This document shows positions 46,995-59,500 of a stretch of 64,000 bases of DNA, in pieces. The DNA lies in assembly GCF_000516985.1 (NCBI RefSeq), contig NW_006917092.1, positions 5,275,924-5,339,923 of the forward strand. The letters are read 5' to 3'. The notes under the pieces are model-generated. The model did not search any database, was not told the DNA's origin, and saw nothing but the letters and a program-made list of their open reading frames with translations. The DNA comes from Pestalotiopsis fici W106-1 (Eukaryota > Ascomycota > Sordariomycetes > Amphisphaeriales > Sporocadaceae). Numbering within the stretch: position 1 is the first letter of the stretch; each line of letters opens with the position of its first letter. Made by a program: the position numbers and the translations under genes.

Positions 46995-49486
46995 ATGGCG
47001 ACTGAAGACGCAAAGAGTGAAAAGAGGGCAAACGGCACCGAGGCCGGCCCCAACAAGTCGGCGCGCCGCGTCACCTTCTTTGGCCTGGGGAAGCCGTACC
47101 ACGACTATGGATTCCCTCCAGAGGCCTTTGACCATACTCGCCTTCCCGATGTCGACATCGACTTCCTCCGCCCTGAGGACCTCGAGTCCTTTGCCCAGGC
47201 ACTCGCTGCGCCCGACCCCATCAACCCAGCCAATGATGATGGCTTGACGATACGGAGTCCCACGTTGCGAAGTGCCAGCACCTTTAACCTCGACCCGCAG
47301 CAGACACCAACTTCCCCGACGGTGCCGACGGCCGAGTCAAGCGGCATCGGGCTCGGATACGGGAATGGCCACGATAGCCGGAGCGCAACTCTTCGAATCA
47401 GCGAGCGCAACCGCCACGGCAGTCAAGGCAGTCTGCTCATCTCGGCGCAAAACGACTGGGCACCCGTCAATGAAAAGGTTGGCAAACGGCGTCGACGGAG
47501 GCGCAAGGCGCTGGGCCGCAGTGTCGACGAGGCTCGAGAGGGTAACCTCTACACTCTGCTTCGCTGGCCGTTTCTGCTGGTGACGCTAGCCTGGATCGCC
47601 GGTCTTGGAATTGCCTATCTGAGCACCCGGCTCTATGTATGGGGCTACGAGTATTTTGTCGCGTGGCGCGGGCAAAGGGAGCGACTCCGCCGCAGCCTAC
47701 GCGCCACGAGCAACTACAAGGACTGGTCAAGCGCCGCCAAGGAACTTGACAAGTATCTCGGCAACGACAAATGGAAACAAGAGAATGAGTATGCATACTA
47801 TGACTCAAAGACTGTTCGCCGCGTCTGGGAGCAGATCAGAAAGCTAAGGCGGGAGGCCGAGGCCCAGGAACCTGGCCAAGACGACGGCACATTAGCCAAC
47901 AGCGTGAGGAGCAATGATAGGAAACGGCCTATTGACGAGTTAAAGGCATTGATCGAGGCCAGTGTGAAGAGTAACTTTGTTGGTGTCGAGAATGCCAGGC
48001 TGTACAGTGAAACATATTTTGGTACCAAGAACCTTGTACAAAACTTTGTCGAGGAGGGTAAGTGGTTCACACAGTTTATTCGTTTGGCCTGATACAATGT
48101 CAACTTCATGCTAACACGAATACAGTCGAGAAAAGCACACGTCTACTCGTAGAAACAAACCAACTTTCCCACGAACAAAAGCAGACACTTTTCAAGCATC
48201 TCCATGCCAACTATGGCCGTACAGCCCTGTGTCTCTCGGGTGGTGCCACGTTTGCATATTACCATTTTGGTGTTGTCAAGGCGTTGCTGGAGGCAGATCT
48301 CCTGCCCGAGGTCATTACTGGCACGAGCGGTGGTGCGTTGGTCGCATCACTGGTTGCTACGCGTACAGACGAGGAGTTGAAGCAACTCTTAGTCCCGGCT
48401 CTAGCCCACAGGATCAAGGCCTGCTCTGAGCCCATGTCGGCATGGCTGGTCAGATGGTGGAAAACCGGGGCCCGATTCGACTCTATTGACTGGGCGCGGC
48501 AATGCAGTTGGTGGGCTCATGGTTCAATGACATTTCGAGAGGCATATGAACGGACAGGTCGCATTCTCAATGTTTCCTGTGTACCTGCCGATCCCCACTC
48601 ACCAACTATTCTTTGCAACTACCTGACCAGCCCCGACTGTGTCATCTGGTCGGCTGTTCTGGCCTCGGCTGCTGTACCAGGAATTCTGAACCCAGTCGTG
48701 CTCATGATGAAGAATCTGGATGGGTCACTAAGCCCCTATTCATTCGGACATAAATGGAAGGATGGCAGCCTGCGAACCGATATTCCCATCAAGGCGCTGA
48801 ACCTCCACTTCAACGTCAACTTTACAATCGTCAGCCAGGTCAACCCTCACATTTCATTGTTCTTCTTTTCTTCCAGAGGCACGGTCGGCTCACCCGTAAC
48901 ACACCGCAAGGGTCGGGGTTGGAGAGGCGGTTATCTGGGCTCTGCCACGGAGCAATATATTAAACTCGACTTGACTAAATGGCTCAAGGTTCTCAAACAC
49001 CTTGAACTACTTCCACGACCCCTTGGTCAGGACTGGTCTCAATTATGGCTTCAGCAATTCGGCGGCACTATTACCATTTGGCCCAAGTCGAAACCCAGTG
49101 ATATTCTTCGCATTCTCTCAGACCCTGATCCGGACCGCTTGGCTAGAATGATACACGAAGGACAGCAGAGCGCTTTTCCAAAGTTGCAATTCATTGCCAA
49201 CAGACTCAAGGTGGAAAGGCAGATTGAGCGGGGACGTCGCGAGACGAGAAATATCAGAAAGGGCAGCTTGGACAATTTTATTGACGAGGATGATCTCCAA
49301 AGCCTGCTGCTCAAAGGTAGTGTCGGCACAGACGAGGAAGTAACTGGCGAAGAGGATGACGAGGAACCCTTGGATGAATACGCTATTGCGGATAGCGATT
49401 TTGAAGGAATGACGGAGAGTCCTGGCGTGTATAAGGATGAGCCGGACGAGCATGATACCGAGGCGAAGGAGACTCGAGAGGAGTAG
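46995..49486 (+). CDS. Patatin-domain lipase/acyltransferase (TGL4/TGL5 family)
   Basis: Two exons, 46995-48057 and 48126-49486, giving 807 residues; start is ATG 46995. The N-terminal ~180 residues are largely disordered, and a hydrophobic hairpin at about 190-215 (LLRWPFLLVTLAWIAGLGIA) would anchor it in the ER or lipid-droplet membrane. A DUF3336-like region precedes the patatin domain. The oxyanion loop is LSGGATFAYYHFG (about 391), the nucleophile Ser421 is in GTSGG, and the catalytic Asp567 is in KDGS, so the Ser-Asp dyad is complete. The order resembles yeast triacylglycerol lipases Tgl4/Tgl5 and related fungal patatin-like phospholipases. The likely role is lipid-droplet triacylglycerol breakdown or lysophospholipid acylation. 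The tail is acidic. The exact paralogue is not decided. Confidence 0.9.
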
Positions 49487-50981
49487 TAGTGATGGTAGCA
49501 TTTTCTAGACTGCTTGTTGTTGCATCGATACCATTGTGTTTGTACCGGGAGTCTGGGGCGTTTACGCAAGAGCATACTTTTCATACAAGACCTATTCTTG
49601 ACTCAACTAAAAATGCAACAATAGAATAAACTTTTTTCCAACCTATAAGTATCATTCTAAAAACTCGTGTTATGCTGAGATTAAAATGACTTGGTTTTGC
49701 ACGATTCACGTACCTGTTTATTAACACTTCTTTTAATAGGCAACGATTGACACCAAAAAATAATTAACACCGAGAAAGAAAACGATGATTGTTTTTCGGT
49801 CTAAACTGAAGAATATGTCGCAAACAAAAACAAAAAGCAAATGCCCACTGGCGGAATTGAACCGCCGACTTTCGCATGTCGCATATACCAACTGGGGTTA
49901 CAAGTGCGACGCAATACCACTATGCCAAGCGGGCGTTGGGAATTTGTGAGCTTATCAGAATTGATGTTAGCTAAACTAAGCCTCAGGCCGCGGCGTTAAG
50001 GCAGTCCCACTTTTGAGGTATAGAGCCTAATTAATAATCTGCATAACAAATGCTGATTGATTATAATCCAGATATAAACTTTTAGAATATATAGTGTTAA
50101 AAGTGTTTTGCACCTTGTTTTTTTTTTCATTTGTTTCAGCGATGCGGAGCTTCTCTGATTCATCCTTTAAAGCAGAAACAGACTCCTCTCTTCCTTATCG
50201 CGCTTCTTTACTTTCAATCCTATTGTTCAAGATGGAGACATTATGGACTCTGGACGAAGGGAGATGACGCTTGAGTTCAATCCTTCTGATCAAGCATCTG
50301 ACCAAGGTCTGTACCCCCAATCAACGACTTCTTTTTCTGTTCATTCTTGCGGAGCAGTAGCAGCCGTGCCTCGTTGGGACCACTAGGACCATGCCATGTC
50401 AGTCTCTTGTAATGCCCGTGCAAAACGACGTTGGGGTGTCTCATACCGAGTTCCACTCAAAGATGCGCTTGGTCATGAGCCCGGCATTTACAACATTTGT
50501 ATTTATTCAATCAAAATTAGTCGGTCCTCCAACATTTACTCTCGTAATCCTTTTCATTTCCCCTTATTTAGCCTTTTTTAACATCATTGGGGCATTCTCT
50601 CATTGACCTTATATATGGTCTTGGCATCCCATGGGGTCATCCGGATAAAGTAGTGCTGCATCAATTCTGGAGAGTCGCCGCTCACGATCCCTAGACCCAA
50701 CCTTTGGAGCAAGGATAATGGTGCAATCACGTATGTACCCCAGAAAATGCTGGCAGATGGAATGTAACCACCTCGAGGCAAATGCCGAATGTCTGCTTTG
50801 GGCGGTCATATGGAAAGAATTTTTTGAGAGGACTGGAGGAATAATGAGTCCACATCAGCCACACGAAGAAACAAGAAAAGGAGACAAACTCCTAGTGTCC
50901 AAGACTCAACTCTAGACATAGAGAGAAAATTATTTCGTAACAGCAGCAGTAGTCTGACTGACGGCAAGATATAGCAAGACA
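49487..50981. other. Intergenic stretch containing one tRNA gene
   Basis: Apart from the tRNA at 49842-49934 there is no supported gene. The sequence is AT-rich between about 49600 and 50140. Confidence 0.55.
49842..49934 (-). tRNA. tRNA-Thr(UGU) with a 21-nt intron
   Basis: Read on the minus strand, the acceptor stem GCCCGCT pairs with AGTGGGC (one G-U). A short D arm (GCA/TGC) follows, then anticodon stem TCGCA with TGCGA, loop CTTGTA+A with anticodon TGT (49902-49900), a 5-nt variable loop AAGTC, and T arm GGCGG-TTCAATT-CCGCC. An intron of about 21 nt sits at the usual place after position 37. It contains another copy of TGCGA, so the anticodon stem could pair with intron sequence instead. 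The discriminator base is A and CCA is not encoded, as normal in eukaryotes. Confidence 0.9.
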
Positions 50982-52225
50982 ATGATGCTTTTGAATACTC
51001 TTGTATTTGCGGCACTGTCGCTCGGACCCCTGGCGGCCCACGCCCACCCGGGCGAGACGTTCAACAAGCGGGCGCACATGGACGAGATTGCCAATGCGCA
51101 CGCCGTGGCCGACGTCAATGCGCGGGCCCTCGAGGCGTGCCAGAACCGACCCGACGTCAAGGAGCGACGGGAGCGTGCCGTGGCGCGAAGGGCCGCGACG
51201 TTTGAGCGTCTTCGTCGGGAAAAGGGATTGCAGGACGGTAAGAAACATGGACCTGCCAGAAGCGACTTCCCCCAGTTTGACTGACTGACTGACATGTTTC
51301 TTTCTTTTAATGCAGAATCTTTTCTTCACCGGCGAGATGCGGCTTCGCTACGCCAGTGGATGGCAAAGAGCCACGACAAGAGCAGTCTCAAGTATACCAA
51401 GGACACTCCCATTTCGGAGCTCTTTGGTTCAAACACGAGCTGCATCTTGACGCCCGACAATGCCAATGGGCCATACTTTGTCTACCAAGAGCAGATTCGC
51501 AGCAATGTGGTCGAGGACGTCAAGGGAGTACCGATGCACTTGGAGTTGCAGTTTATTGATGTCAATACCTGCAAGCCAGCCAATGTATTGATTGATATTT
51601 GGTCATGGTAAGTTATTTTCTGGATACCCATTTGCCTGTCCCTGAAATCAATTGCTAAGCAACATGCTACAGCAACTCCCAAGGCGTCTACAGCGGCGTC
51701 AGCGCCGCGGGCGAGGGCGGCCTGGGCACGACCTACCTGCGCGGCGTGCAGCCCACGGACAAGGACGGCGTCGTCAACTTTGACACGCTCTTCCCGGGGC
51801 ACTACTCGGGGCGCGCGACCCACGAGCACATCATTGCCCACGTGGGGTCCAAGGTCCTCGACAACGGGACCTACACCGGCGGCCAGGTGGCGCATCTGAG
51901 CCAGCTCTTCTTTGACCAGAGCCTGATTGACACCATTGAGGCCACGGCGCCGTACAGCACCAACCGCATCGCGCGCACCAGCAACTCGGCCGACGGCTTC
52001 ACGGGCTACGCCGCCAGTCCGAATTATGACCCCTTTCCCAACTATGCGATGCTCGGTAGTGGCGTGGCGGGCGGCTTGTTTGTTTGGGCCGAGCTAGGCA
52101 TCAATACCTCGTCCAATTGGGACTACTATGCCCCCTATGCGAGTACCTGGAAGGAGGGCGGCGGGTACAATAATCCCAAGTTCAATATGATGGTGGTGGC
52201 TACTCCTCCGCCGACACATGGATGA
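50982..52225 (+). CDS. Secreted intradiol ring-cleavage dioxygenase-like protein
   Basis: Three exons: 50982-51237, 51316-51607, 51673-52225, giving 366 residues. The N-terminus MMLLNTLVFAALSLGPLAAH is a clear signal peptide. A charged, possibly processed stretch follows, then the core (CILTPDNANGPYFVYQ). The four expected non-haem Fe(III) ligands are visible: Tyr139 in GPYF, Tyr227 in PGHY, His233 and His235 in THEHI. Cytosolic catechol 1,2-dioxygenases have an N-terminal dimerisation domain; this protein lacks it and is instead secreted, as in the extracellular intradiol family of fungi and actinobacteria. It probably cleaves catechols derived from plant or host phenolics. The tyrosinase gene lies ~1.1 kb downstream in the same direction. 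The start could be either of the two adjacent Met codons. Confidence 0.92.
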
Positions 52226-53327
52226 GGGGATAGCCGGTCTACTGTTGAGTATTGCTTCCGTGGAGAAACAAGGATGTTTTCATTGTGGTGGAATATTTTG
52301 AAGCAGTTATCACGAGGAAAATGACGAGATTGGAATTACATCTGCGCAAATTTCCATATACAATATCTACTTTTTCAAGCACCAAGACATGGATTACTTC
52401 AGACTGGTTTCAGTGTTGACCCTCGCATCGCCAACGTGCACAGTATCTTTTCAATTAACAGAGAGATTGTTCAAGACAGAGTTAAATTCATGGGCCGCCA
52501 TAAAGCCGTGCTCTCGAGGCTGATATGCGGCAGCCGTTCCGTCGACCATGCAACACATGGAGCAAAACTGAGCTTCCGCAAGACTGAATGACTGCCGAAG
52601 ACTCAAAGACAAGTTGTAAGGGCATCATGGCGCATTACGCCAAAAATTTCACTAGTCCCGCCATCGTTACTTGAACCAATGGATGTTTTTGACCATATTT
52701 AGTGCCGAGTTTTCCTGTGTTTCAAAACAATGAATTCAACACTGCCGGACATGACTGTAGTCTTGGCACATTTAAAGATTCAGTCAGAAGATATATGGTA
52801 GTATCCAAGTAAGAGCGGACCATGATATGATTGGGATCGTTGGAATTCATGTCACGTCACACCTTGTTTGCCTCGCGAGTATTATTGGCGTGAGCATCCT
52901 GGCAGGATATTAGTACGCCTCATTTAACAAGTAAGCCGGGTAATTGTGACCTGCCACGGGACGCGTTATGGGAAACATGGCTCCGAGGACTTCTCCATGT
53001 TGACCCAATGCCCAGAACACTTTGCTCGTCTATAGACTTTAGCCGTGACAAGTCCTTGGGTTTGGCTACAAACTCCTTACGCGACCATGTTTGCTCAGGC
53101 ACTGATATTGGAGTTGCTATATTGACAGTCTGCCTGGCCAATAGAGACATACCGTGTGCCTGGTTTGCCACCGAAATCCTATTATACCGTGATACATTGC
53201 TGCGCCACTCGTCTGTATTCAGTATTGTCTTCTCTATAAGTGGAGCCAAGACTGGTGAACTTTTGCCGACTCTTTGGTTTGTTCATCGACCCACGAACTC
53301 GACCAAGTTTCAGTGTACATTTCCATC
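52226..53327. other. Intergenic stretch between the dioxygenase and tyrosinase genes
   Basis: No gene is recognised. The last ~100 bp hold a TATA-like box for the tyrosinase gene. Confidence 0.55.
53235..53240 (+). promoter_or_regulatory. TATA-like box of the tyrosinase gene
   Basis: TATAAG, about 93 nt upstream of the proposed ATG at 53328. Confidence 0.4.
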
Positions 53328-54876
53328 ATGTCTCGTCTTGTTCGCATCGCAGTTGTCGCGTTGCAGCTTTGGCTGCTTTCCAGCGTCGTCAATGCGGATG
53401 CCGTCTTGGATCTCTGGACAAAGGGACAGCCGTCACTTGATGCTCAACTCGCAAAGTCGACGACCTGCACCAAGGAAAAGCTACAGATTCGCAAAGAATG
53501 GTAAGACAACCAAGCATTGTTCAAATACATTCATTTCGCTAATACAAGGCATCAAGGGGAGATCTCACCGACACTGAAAAGTCAAGCTACATCAACGCGG
53601 TACTATGCCTGACCAAGAAGCCGTCACAGCTGGACGCGACGCAGTATCCTGGGGCCAAAACTCGTTATGATGACTTTGTCGCTGTTCATATGAACCAGAC
53701 TCTCAGCATACATGGCACGGTATTACATTTCAAAGTCATTTGTCACCGCCACGCATCATGGCTGACATGTTTATAGGGTAGCTTCCTCTCCTGGCATCGA
53801 TACTACACCTGGTCATATGAGCAGGCCTTGAGAAATGAGTGTGGCTACAACGGCACCCAGCCGGTAGGTCCTTTGTTAAAGCATATGACAAACAGTCCAT
53901 ATTGACCTATCTCAGTACTGGAATTGGGGGCGTTGGGCTGCCGATCCCGAGTCATCGCCAATCTTTGACGGTTCTGCGCTGAGCATGAGCGGAAATGGAG
54001 AGAAGACCTCGCACACTGGCCAGATTGTAACCGGCAACGGCGGTGGCTGTGTCACCTCTGGTCCGTTCAAGAAGTGAGTCAATACTCGTTCATCCATGAT
54101 GTTCATTCCATTAATCAGCCTCCAGCCTCACTGTAAACCTCGGGTGAGTTAGTCCATTCTATTTCGTCAAAGAATCGTGTGTCAAGATCATACTAATACA
54201 CAAGGCGAACCAGGCCCATGAGCCCAGCCATATCGCCCGCGCCCACCAAGAACTCGAGAGCCGACGGCATGGGTTACAATCCGCGCTGTCTGCGGCGCGA
54301 CATTAGCAACAAGCTGTCGTCGCAGTACTCGCGCACCGAGGACATTGTCAAGCTCATCACCGGCAACTCGGCCATCGGGACGTTTCAAAACACCATGCAG
54401 AGCACGGCGCCCATCAATGTCCACGTGGCTGGCCACTTTACCATCAACGGCGATCCTGGCGGCGACTTTTACATTTCACCAGGTGACCCGGCTTTTTGTA
54501 AGCAGAAAAAAAAATGCACCTTCTTTGGTTTGCGCAACATTGCATCTAATCGCGTCGTGTGCCTCTAGGGCTCCACCACGCCATGATTGACCGGACCTGG
54601 GCCATCTGGCAGCTCCAGGACTTTGCCAATCGACAACAAGTCATTGCGGTAAGTCAAGCTTTTCTCGTCTGTCCCCAGCCTTGATTGTTCCGTTTTCTTT
54701 TGCTGGTTTTCTAACCTTGGCGCTTGTTGAATTAGGGAGGATCCTCCATGATGGGCACCGGCAAGGCGCAGAGCCTGGACGACAATATTAATCTGTACGC
54801 GGTGAACTCCAAGGTGTACAAGATTCGCGAACTGGTTAGTCTGGTGGACGGGCCGTTTTGCTATTACTATGCATGA
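53328..54876 (+). CDS. Secreted tyrosinase (type-3 copper phenol oxidase), eight exons
   Basis: Exons 53328-53500, 53557-53719, 53777-53863, 53916-54073, 54126-54143, 54214-54497, 54569-54648 and 54736-54876 join in phase to 367 residues. A signal peptide is visible (MSRLVRIAVVALQLWLLSSV, cleavage near NADA). The CuA site has His102, His110 and His119 in HGTGSFLSWHR; CuB has His270 and His274 in HVAGH and His297 in FWLHHAMIDRTW. The FxxWH and DPAFWLHH blocks are those of the tyrosinase family. At 367 residues it is short; it lacks the long C-terminal lid of classical fungal tyrosinases and so resembles short secreted forms. It should oxidise monophenols or o-diphenols to o-quinones. Exon 5 is only 18 nt. 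The neighbouring secreted dioxygenase suggests shared work on phenolics. Confidence 0.92.
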
Positions 54877-56583
54877 TTAGTGGTCTTTGATGTCTTTTGC
54901 AAACTGTGACGAGGTGGTTGAACTAGTTTTCCCTAAATAGCTCAATTGAATTGCGTCCTTGGCAGTCAAGTTCATGAAAAAGAGGCCATGTACGGGAAAA
55001 ACTAAAACGATGGAAGACATTGTACGGCTGTGTGGCGCGATATTTAGGGCGTTCATAACAGGTCAGAGACTATGATACTCGGTCCCGTCAAAACACCGAC
55101 TACGGCAGAGGCCAAGTGCCGTATCGTTGCATTGCGCAATTGCAATATGGAGTGGCCAAGTTGGAGCAATGACCCGCAACAATGGGCCAAGAAGTAGACG
55201 CTGTTTTTTTGTGTAGTGTGCACCTGGCTTCACAATGATCGCCTAGATAAGCCTCTTTCCACTCGTAAAGATAACACCGCGATACTATATTCCTGCAGTG
55301 TGGGAGCAGTCTGTAGTCAAGGCCGAGTTTGGCGTTGCTGAAGACGAAGCATGTCAAAGGTGAGGGTGGAAATTAGCGCCATTGAAAGATACAATGCTGG
55401 AGGGGGGCCAACACTAGGTCTATTCAATTGAGAGATCCATACATGATGGGCAGTGAGTGTTATGCGCTCTACAGGGCAAAGTTGCTTGCGACCGGGGACA
55501 TGACAACAAAAGGCGCAGGTTTTCATGTTCGGTCACGATGCGTTATGCTGATCCTCAAGCTACAAAGGAGGTTGCATTCATGATATGATCAGCTGGCGGA
55601 GGAATTGAAGAGACTGGAGCTGAGAGAATATTGGCCAGGATAATCCTGTCGACATTGCCAATGACGTTTCTAGCTCGAGCCATCACTTGCCAATTAGTAG
55701 CAGACATTTAGACTATGGACTACTACCTACAGCTGAATACTCTCTAGCTTGGAATATTCTACGGCCAGCAGCTTGACGTCGGGTAGTTGAACTCTGCGCG
55801 AGACGGCTTAGGTTAGTCGGGTATGCTATAGATAGTAACTGTATTGCGACGCAAATGCCGAGCGGGAATGCGCCAAAAGGTTGCTGGAGGAGCTGATGGG
55901 CCCGGCATGGATAGAGATGACCAAAAAAGATGAGCATCTTTGTAAACAGATGTTTGGTATTTGAAAGAGAGTACTCTGTAGTTGCATTTGATAGGATGCG
56001 CCATGGCCAAGGAGCCCTCTCCAATTGCTCAATTCCCCAGGATCACCCTGACCGCATTTGATGCAAACAGGGTTCAATCAACTCTCTTTGTGCCTGGCGT
56101 GCAAAGGGCAGCACCGATCTGATCTGGGTGGGATGGATCTGGGCCCCGTGAGATGCGAGAAAGAAGCGAAAATCCGGGGTTGCGGGCTAAGATCTCGGCG
56201 TGGCCCCAGCTGCGACGTCCGAGCTGATTAAGCAGAGCGCTAAACCTGTTTGGGAGCCAGGGGCGGCTCCCCAAATCGGCCTAGTTCAGTCGCAGCTCCA
56301 CTCGTTTCGACTTCACGCGTTCTGGCTGCTTTTCGCCCTCAACCTCTCAACCTCCCCTCATTGAATCATTGCGCCTTTTGCCATCTTGCGAGTGCTCAAA
56401 ACGCATTGACGAGTTCGGTGGTCTGTTCACATTTGCGAAAAGACCCCCGAAGACGCCTCTCCGATGCCTGTTCAGTCGCACAAGCCGCACCTGGAGCAAC
56501 TTCGCCGCCTTGATGCGACGCGCTGATTAGGGATCTAACCGTCCTCATCAACCGCAAGAGATCGCATTCATCTGGCTTTCACC
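54877..56583. other. Intergenic stretch
   Basis: Contains the 3' flank of the tyrosinase gene and the upstream region of the PHD-protein gene. No gene, repeat or RNA gene is recognised. Confidence 0.55.
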
Positions 56584-59500
56584 ATGGTGCCAAGCCCCAG
56601 GACGCCGCGTTCGGCGGCGACTAGCAGTCGTCCCAGCCGCCAAAAGGCCGCTCTCCTACCTCCCCAGTCTCGCTTGCGCGAACGCGATGTCACGGCTGGA
56701 GCTGCGACAGAACCTCCCCCAAAACGACGACGGTATGTTCCTGGAGGACCTGGTGGTGGTGGTCGCTGGACTGAAAAAGATGGCAGCGATAATTCTGGAC
56801 GCCGGCCGAGCACTGGCCCTTCTACCAACCCCCGACCCCGAGTGCGCCGGAACTCCTCCGCCGTGAGCGCTACGCCCGTTTACCCCCGAAGAGAACGAAG
56901 CACACGTATTCGAACCGCTACTACGAGAATGGCACCCGATGATGAGATGCAGATAAGCTCGGCCGCCGCTGTCGCCGCTGCCGTGGTGCAGAGCGAGGGA
57001 TACAAGCCTAGAGAAGAGCGGGGTTGGGAAGAGTTCCACCCAAATCTCGAGATTGACACATCCTTTGTAGTCTTTCAAGCAGATGATGTGGACGGGACTG
57101 CCAAGTCTCTCCCAGGAACCCCTCTGACGTTTTCAGCAAACGCCGACAACAAGCGCGGAAGCCCGATCAAGGATGCAAATGTGGCCTCTGGTAATGGTGC
57201 GGACGCATCTTCATCTCAGGCCAACGGTGCATTGACATCCATCGCAGACGCCTTGCCAGGAACTCCGACAAGACGGCGCTCCAACCGTCCCAGAGACTCG
57301 TATTTCCCATTCCGCCAAGAGATGGGAACAACTCCAAAGACGCCCAAAGTATTGCCCATTTACAATCAGACACCGAAAGAGCGGTTGGATTTGAGGCAAC
57401 CACAATATCGAAAGACGGACAGGATTTTGCTGTTTGAAAGTAAAAAGTTTGGACAGGCCAAATATGTTGACAAGGCAATGATGAATGTTGGATACCAGGA
57501 AAGCGACAACTTCATTCGCGACGATCAAAAGCTCATCAAGGCCTCCGACGCCAATATTGAGGACGAAGCAGACAGTCCTGCGACAAAGACGGACACCGAG
57601 CCTCCATCGCACAGCCACGCCTTGGGCCGCGTCGAGTATGACATGGACGAACAAGACGACATGTGGTTAGAAGCCTACAACGAGCAGCGCAAATCCCAAG
57701 GATGGAGCGCTGTAACCCGCGAACACTTTGAAATCACAATGACCAAGATTGAAAAGGAATGGCACGCACTGGAGAAGAGAATACCAAAGCCGAACCCAAA
57801 GCCACCGCAAACACATCGCCCACGGTCCAGCTCTGCTGCAGCCGTTAATGGTGAGCCGCAGGCAGGCGAAGAACAAGACAGCAAATGTGCAATTTGCGAC
57901 GACGGAGATTGTGAAAACACGAACGCAATCGTGTTTTGTGATGGCTGTGATTTAGCAGTCCACCAAGAGTGTTACGGCGTGCCCTTCATTCCCGAGGGAC
58001 AATGGCTTTGTCGGAAATGCCAGCTTATTGGACGTGGCATTCCGGTAAGATACTCTGCAATTCCTTGCTCTATAGACGATCGCTAACTTTTTTTTAGACC
58101 TGCATTTTCTGTCCCAACTCGGATGGTGCTTTCAAGCAGACAAACTCGTCAAAATGGGCCCATTTGCTCTGTGCAATGTGGATCCCTGAGGTCAGCCTTG
58201 GCAACCATACTTTCATGGAGCCAGTCATGGACGTGGAAAAGGTGCCAAAGAGTCGATGGAAATTGACATGTTATATCTGCCAACAGCAGATGGGAGCCTG
58301 TATTCAATGTGGCAATAAGTCATGCTACCAGGCGTTTCATGTCACTTGTGCACGCCGTGCCAAGCTCTTCTTGCGCATGAAGAACAGCTCCGGTGCTCTC
58401 GACGTGCTCGATGGCAGCACAAATCTCAAAGCTTTATGCGACAAGCACTGTCCCTCTGAGTATGCCAAGGAGAATGGCGTGTCCAGGGCGACAAGGCGAG
58501 CAAAGAGGTTTTACAAGAAAACCATGCGGGATCGCATCTGGGCCAATACTCAGGCAGCTGCATTGTCCCTGGCCGCAACACATCGCAATGCCCTGATGGA
58601 ACATCCCGCCGATGAATCGCAGATTACTGGGGCAAAGGTTTCGGCTGTCCTGGGCGATGTAAAGAAGAACCAACCGGGCAAGTCAGTCTGGAAACTACCG
58701 TCGGGTGCCCCAATCATCCCGCAGGCTGTGTTCGACATTGTCGATGCCTCCTTGGCCAAATTCTCAATCCTTAAGAGGAGAGAATTTGTTAGCGATGCTT
58801 CCCGCTATTGGACTCTCAAGCGCGAGATGCGGCGTGGTGCCGCCCTGCTCAAGCGCCTGCAACTCCAGATGGAGACGTTCTCCTCTATGGAACTCACTCG
58901 TCGCAACTTTGCAGCCATGGGACCCTCGGGCAAAACTCGCCTATCCCGGCGCATTGAGTTCGCCGAGACCCTCATCAAAGACTTGGAGCAGCTGCAAGCC
59001 ATGTCTGAAGAAGTTGTCAGGCGCGAAGAGGTGAAGCTTGAGGATGCTCTGTTGATGCAAACTTTTGTGGATACATGCTATTTCCCGATACACAAGACCT
59101 TTCCTGAAGTCATGGTCAAAGTGTTCAAGTCAGTATTCCTTTTTTCTACCTGTCGTCATTGATCGTGCTAACCGATTCGCTAGATTTGATGATGGCAAGA
59201 ATGTATTCAAGGCAGGACTCCTGAAGATCCAGGACAAGGTTGACGAAAGATTCTACACCACTACAATTGCATTTGCTCAAGACCTTTGTCAAGTGGTCCA
59301 TGACGGTATCAACCAGGAATGGGAATCTGAGCCCGAGGTCCAGCCGAAACTCGAAAGCGTCGTTGCTCCACTTACCAAGGTGGATTACTCTGACATTCGA
59401 GAACGTAAGAAGTTGGGCAAGAGGATCTTGAAAGGCGTCCAGCCTTTACTAGAATCAGCTCTTCAAAGCGAGTCTCGTATTACGAACAAGACTTTTGAGG

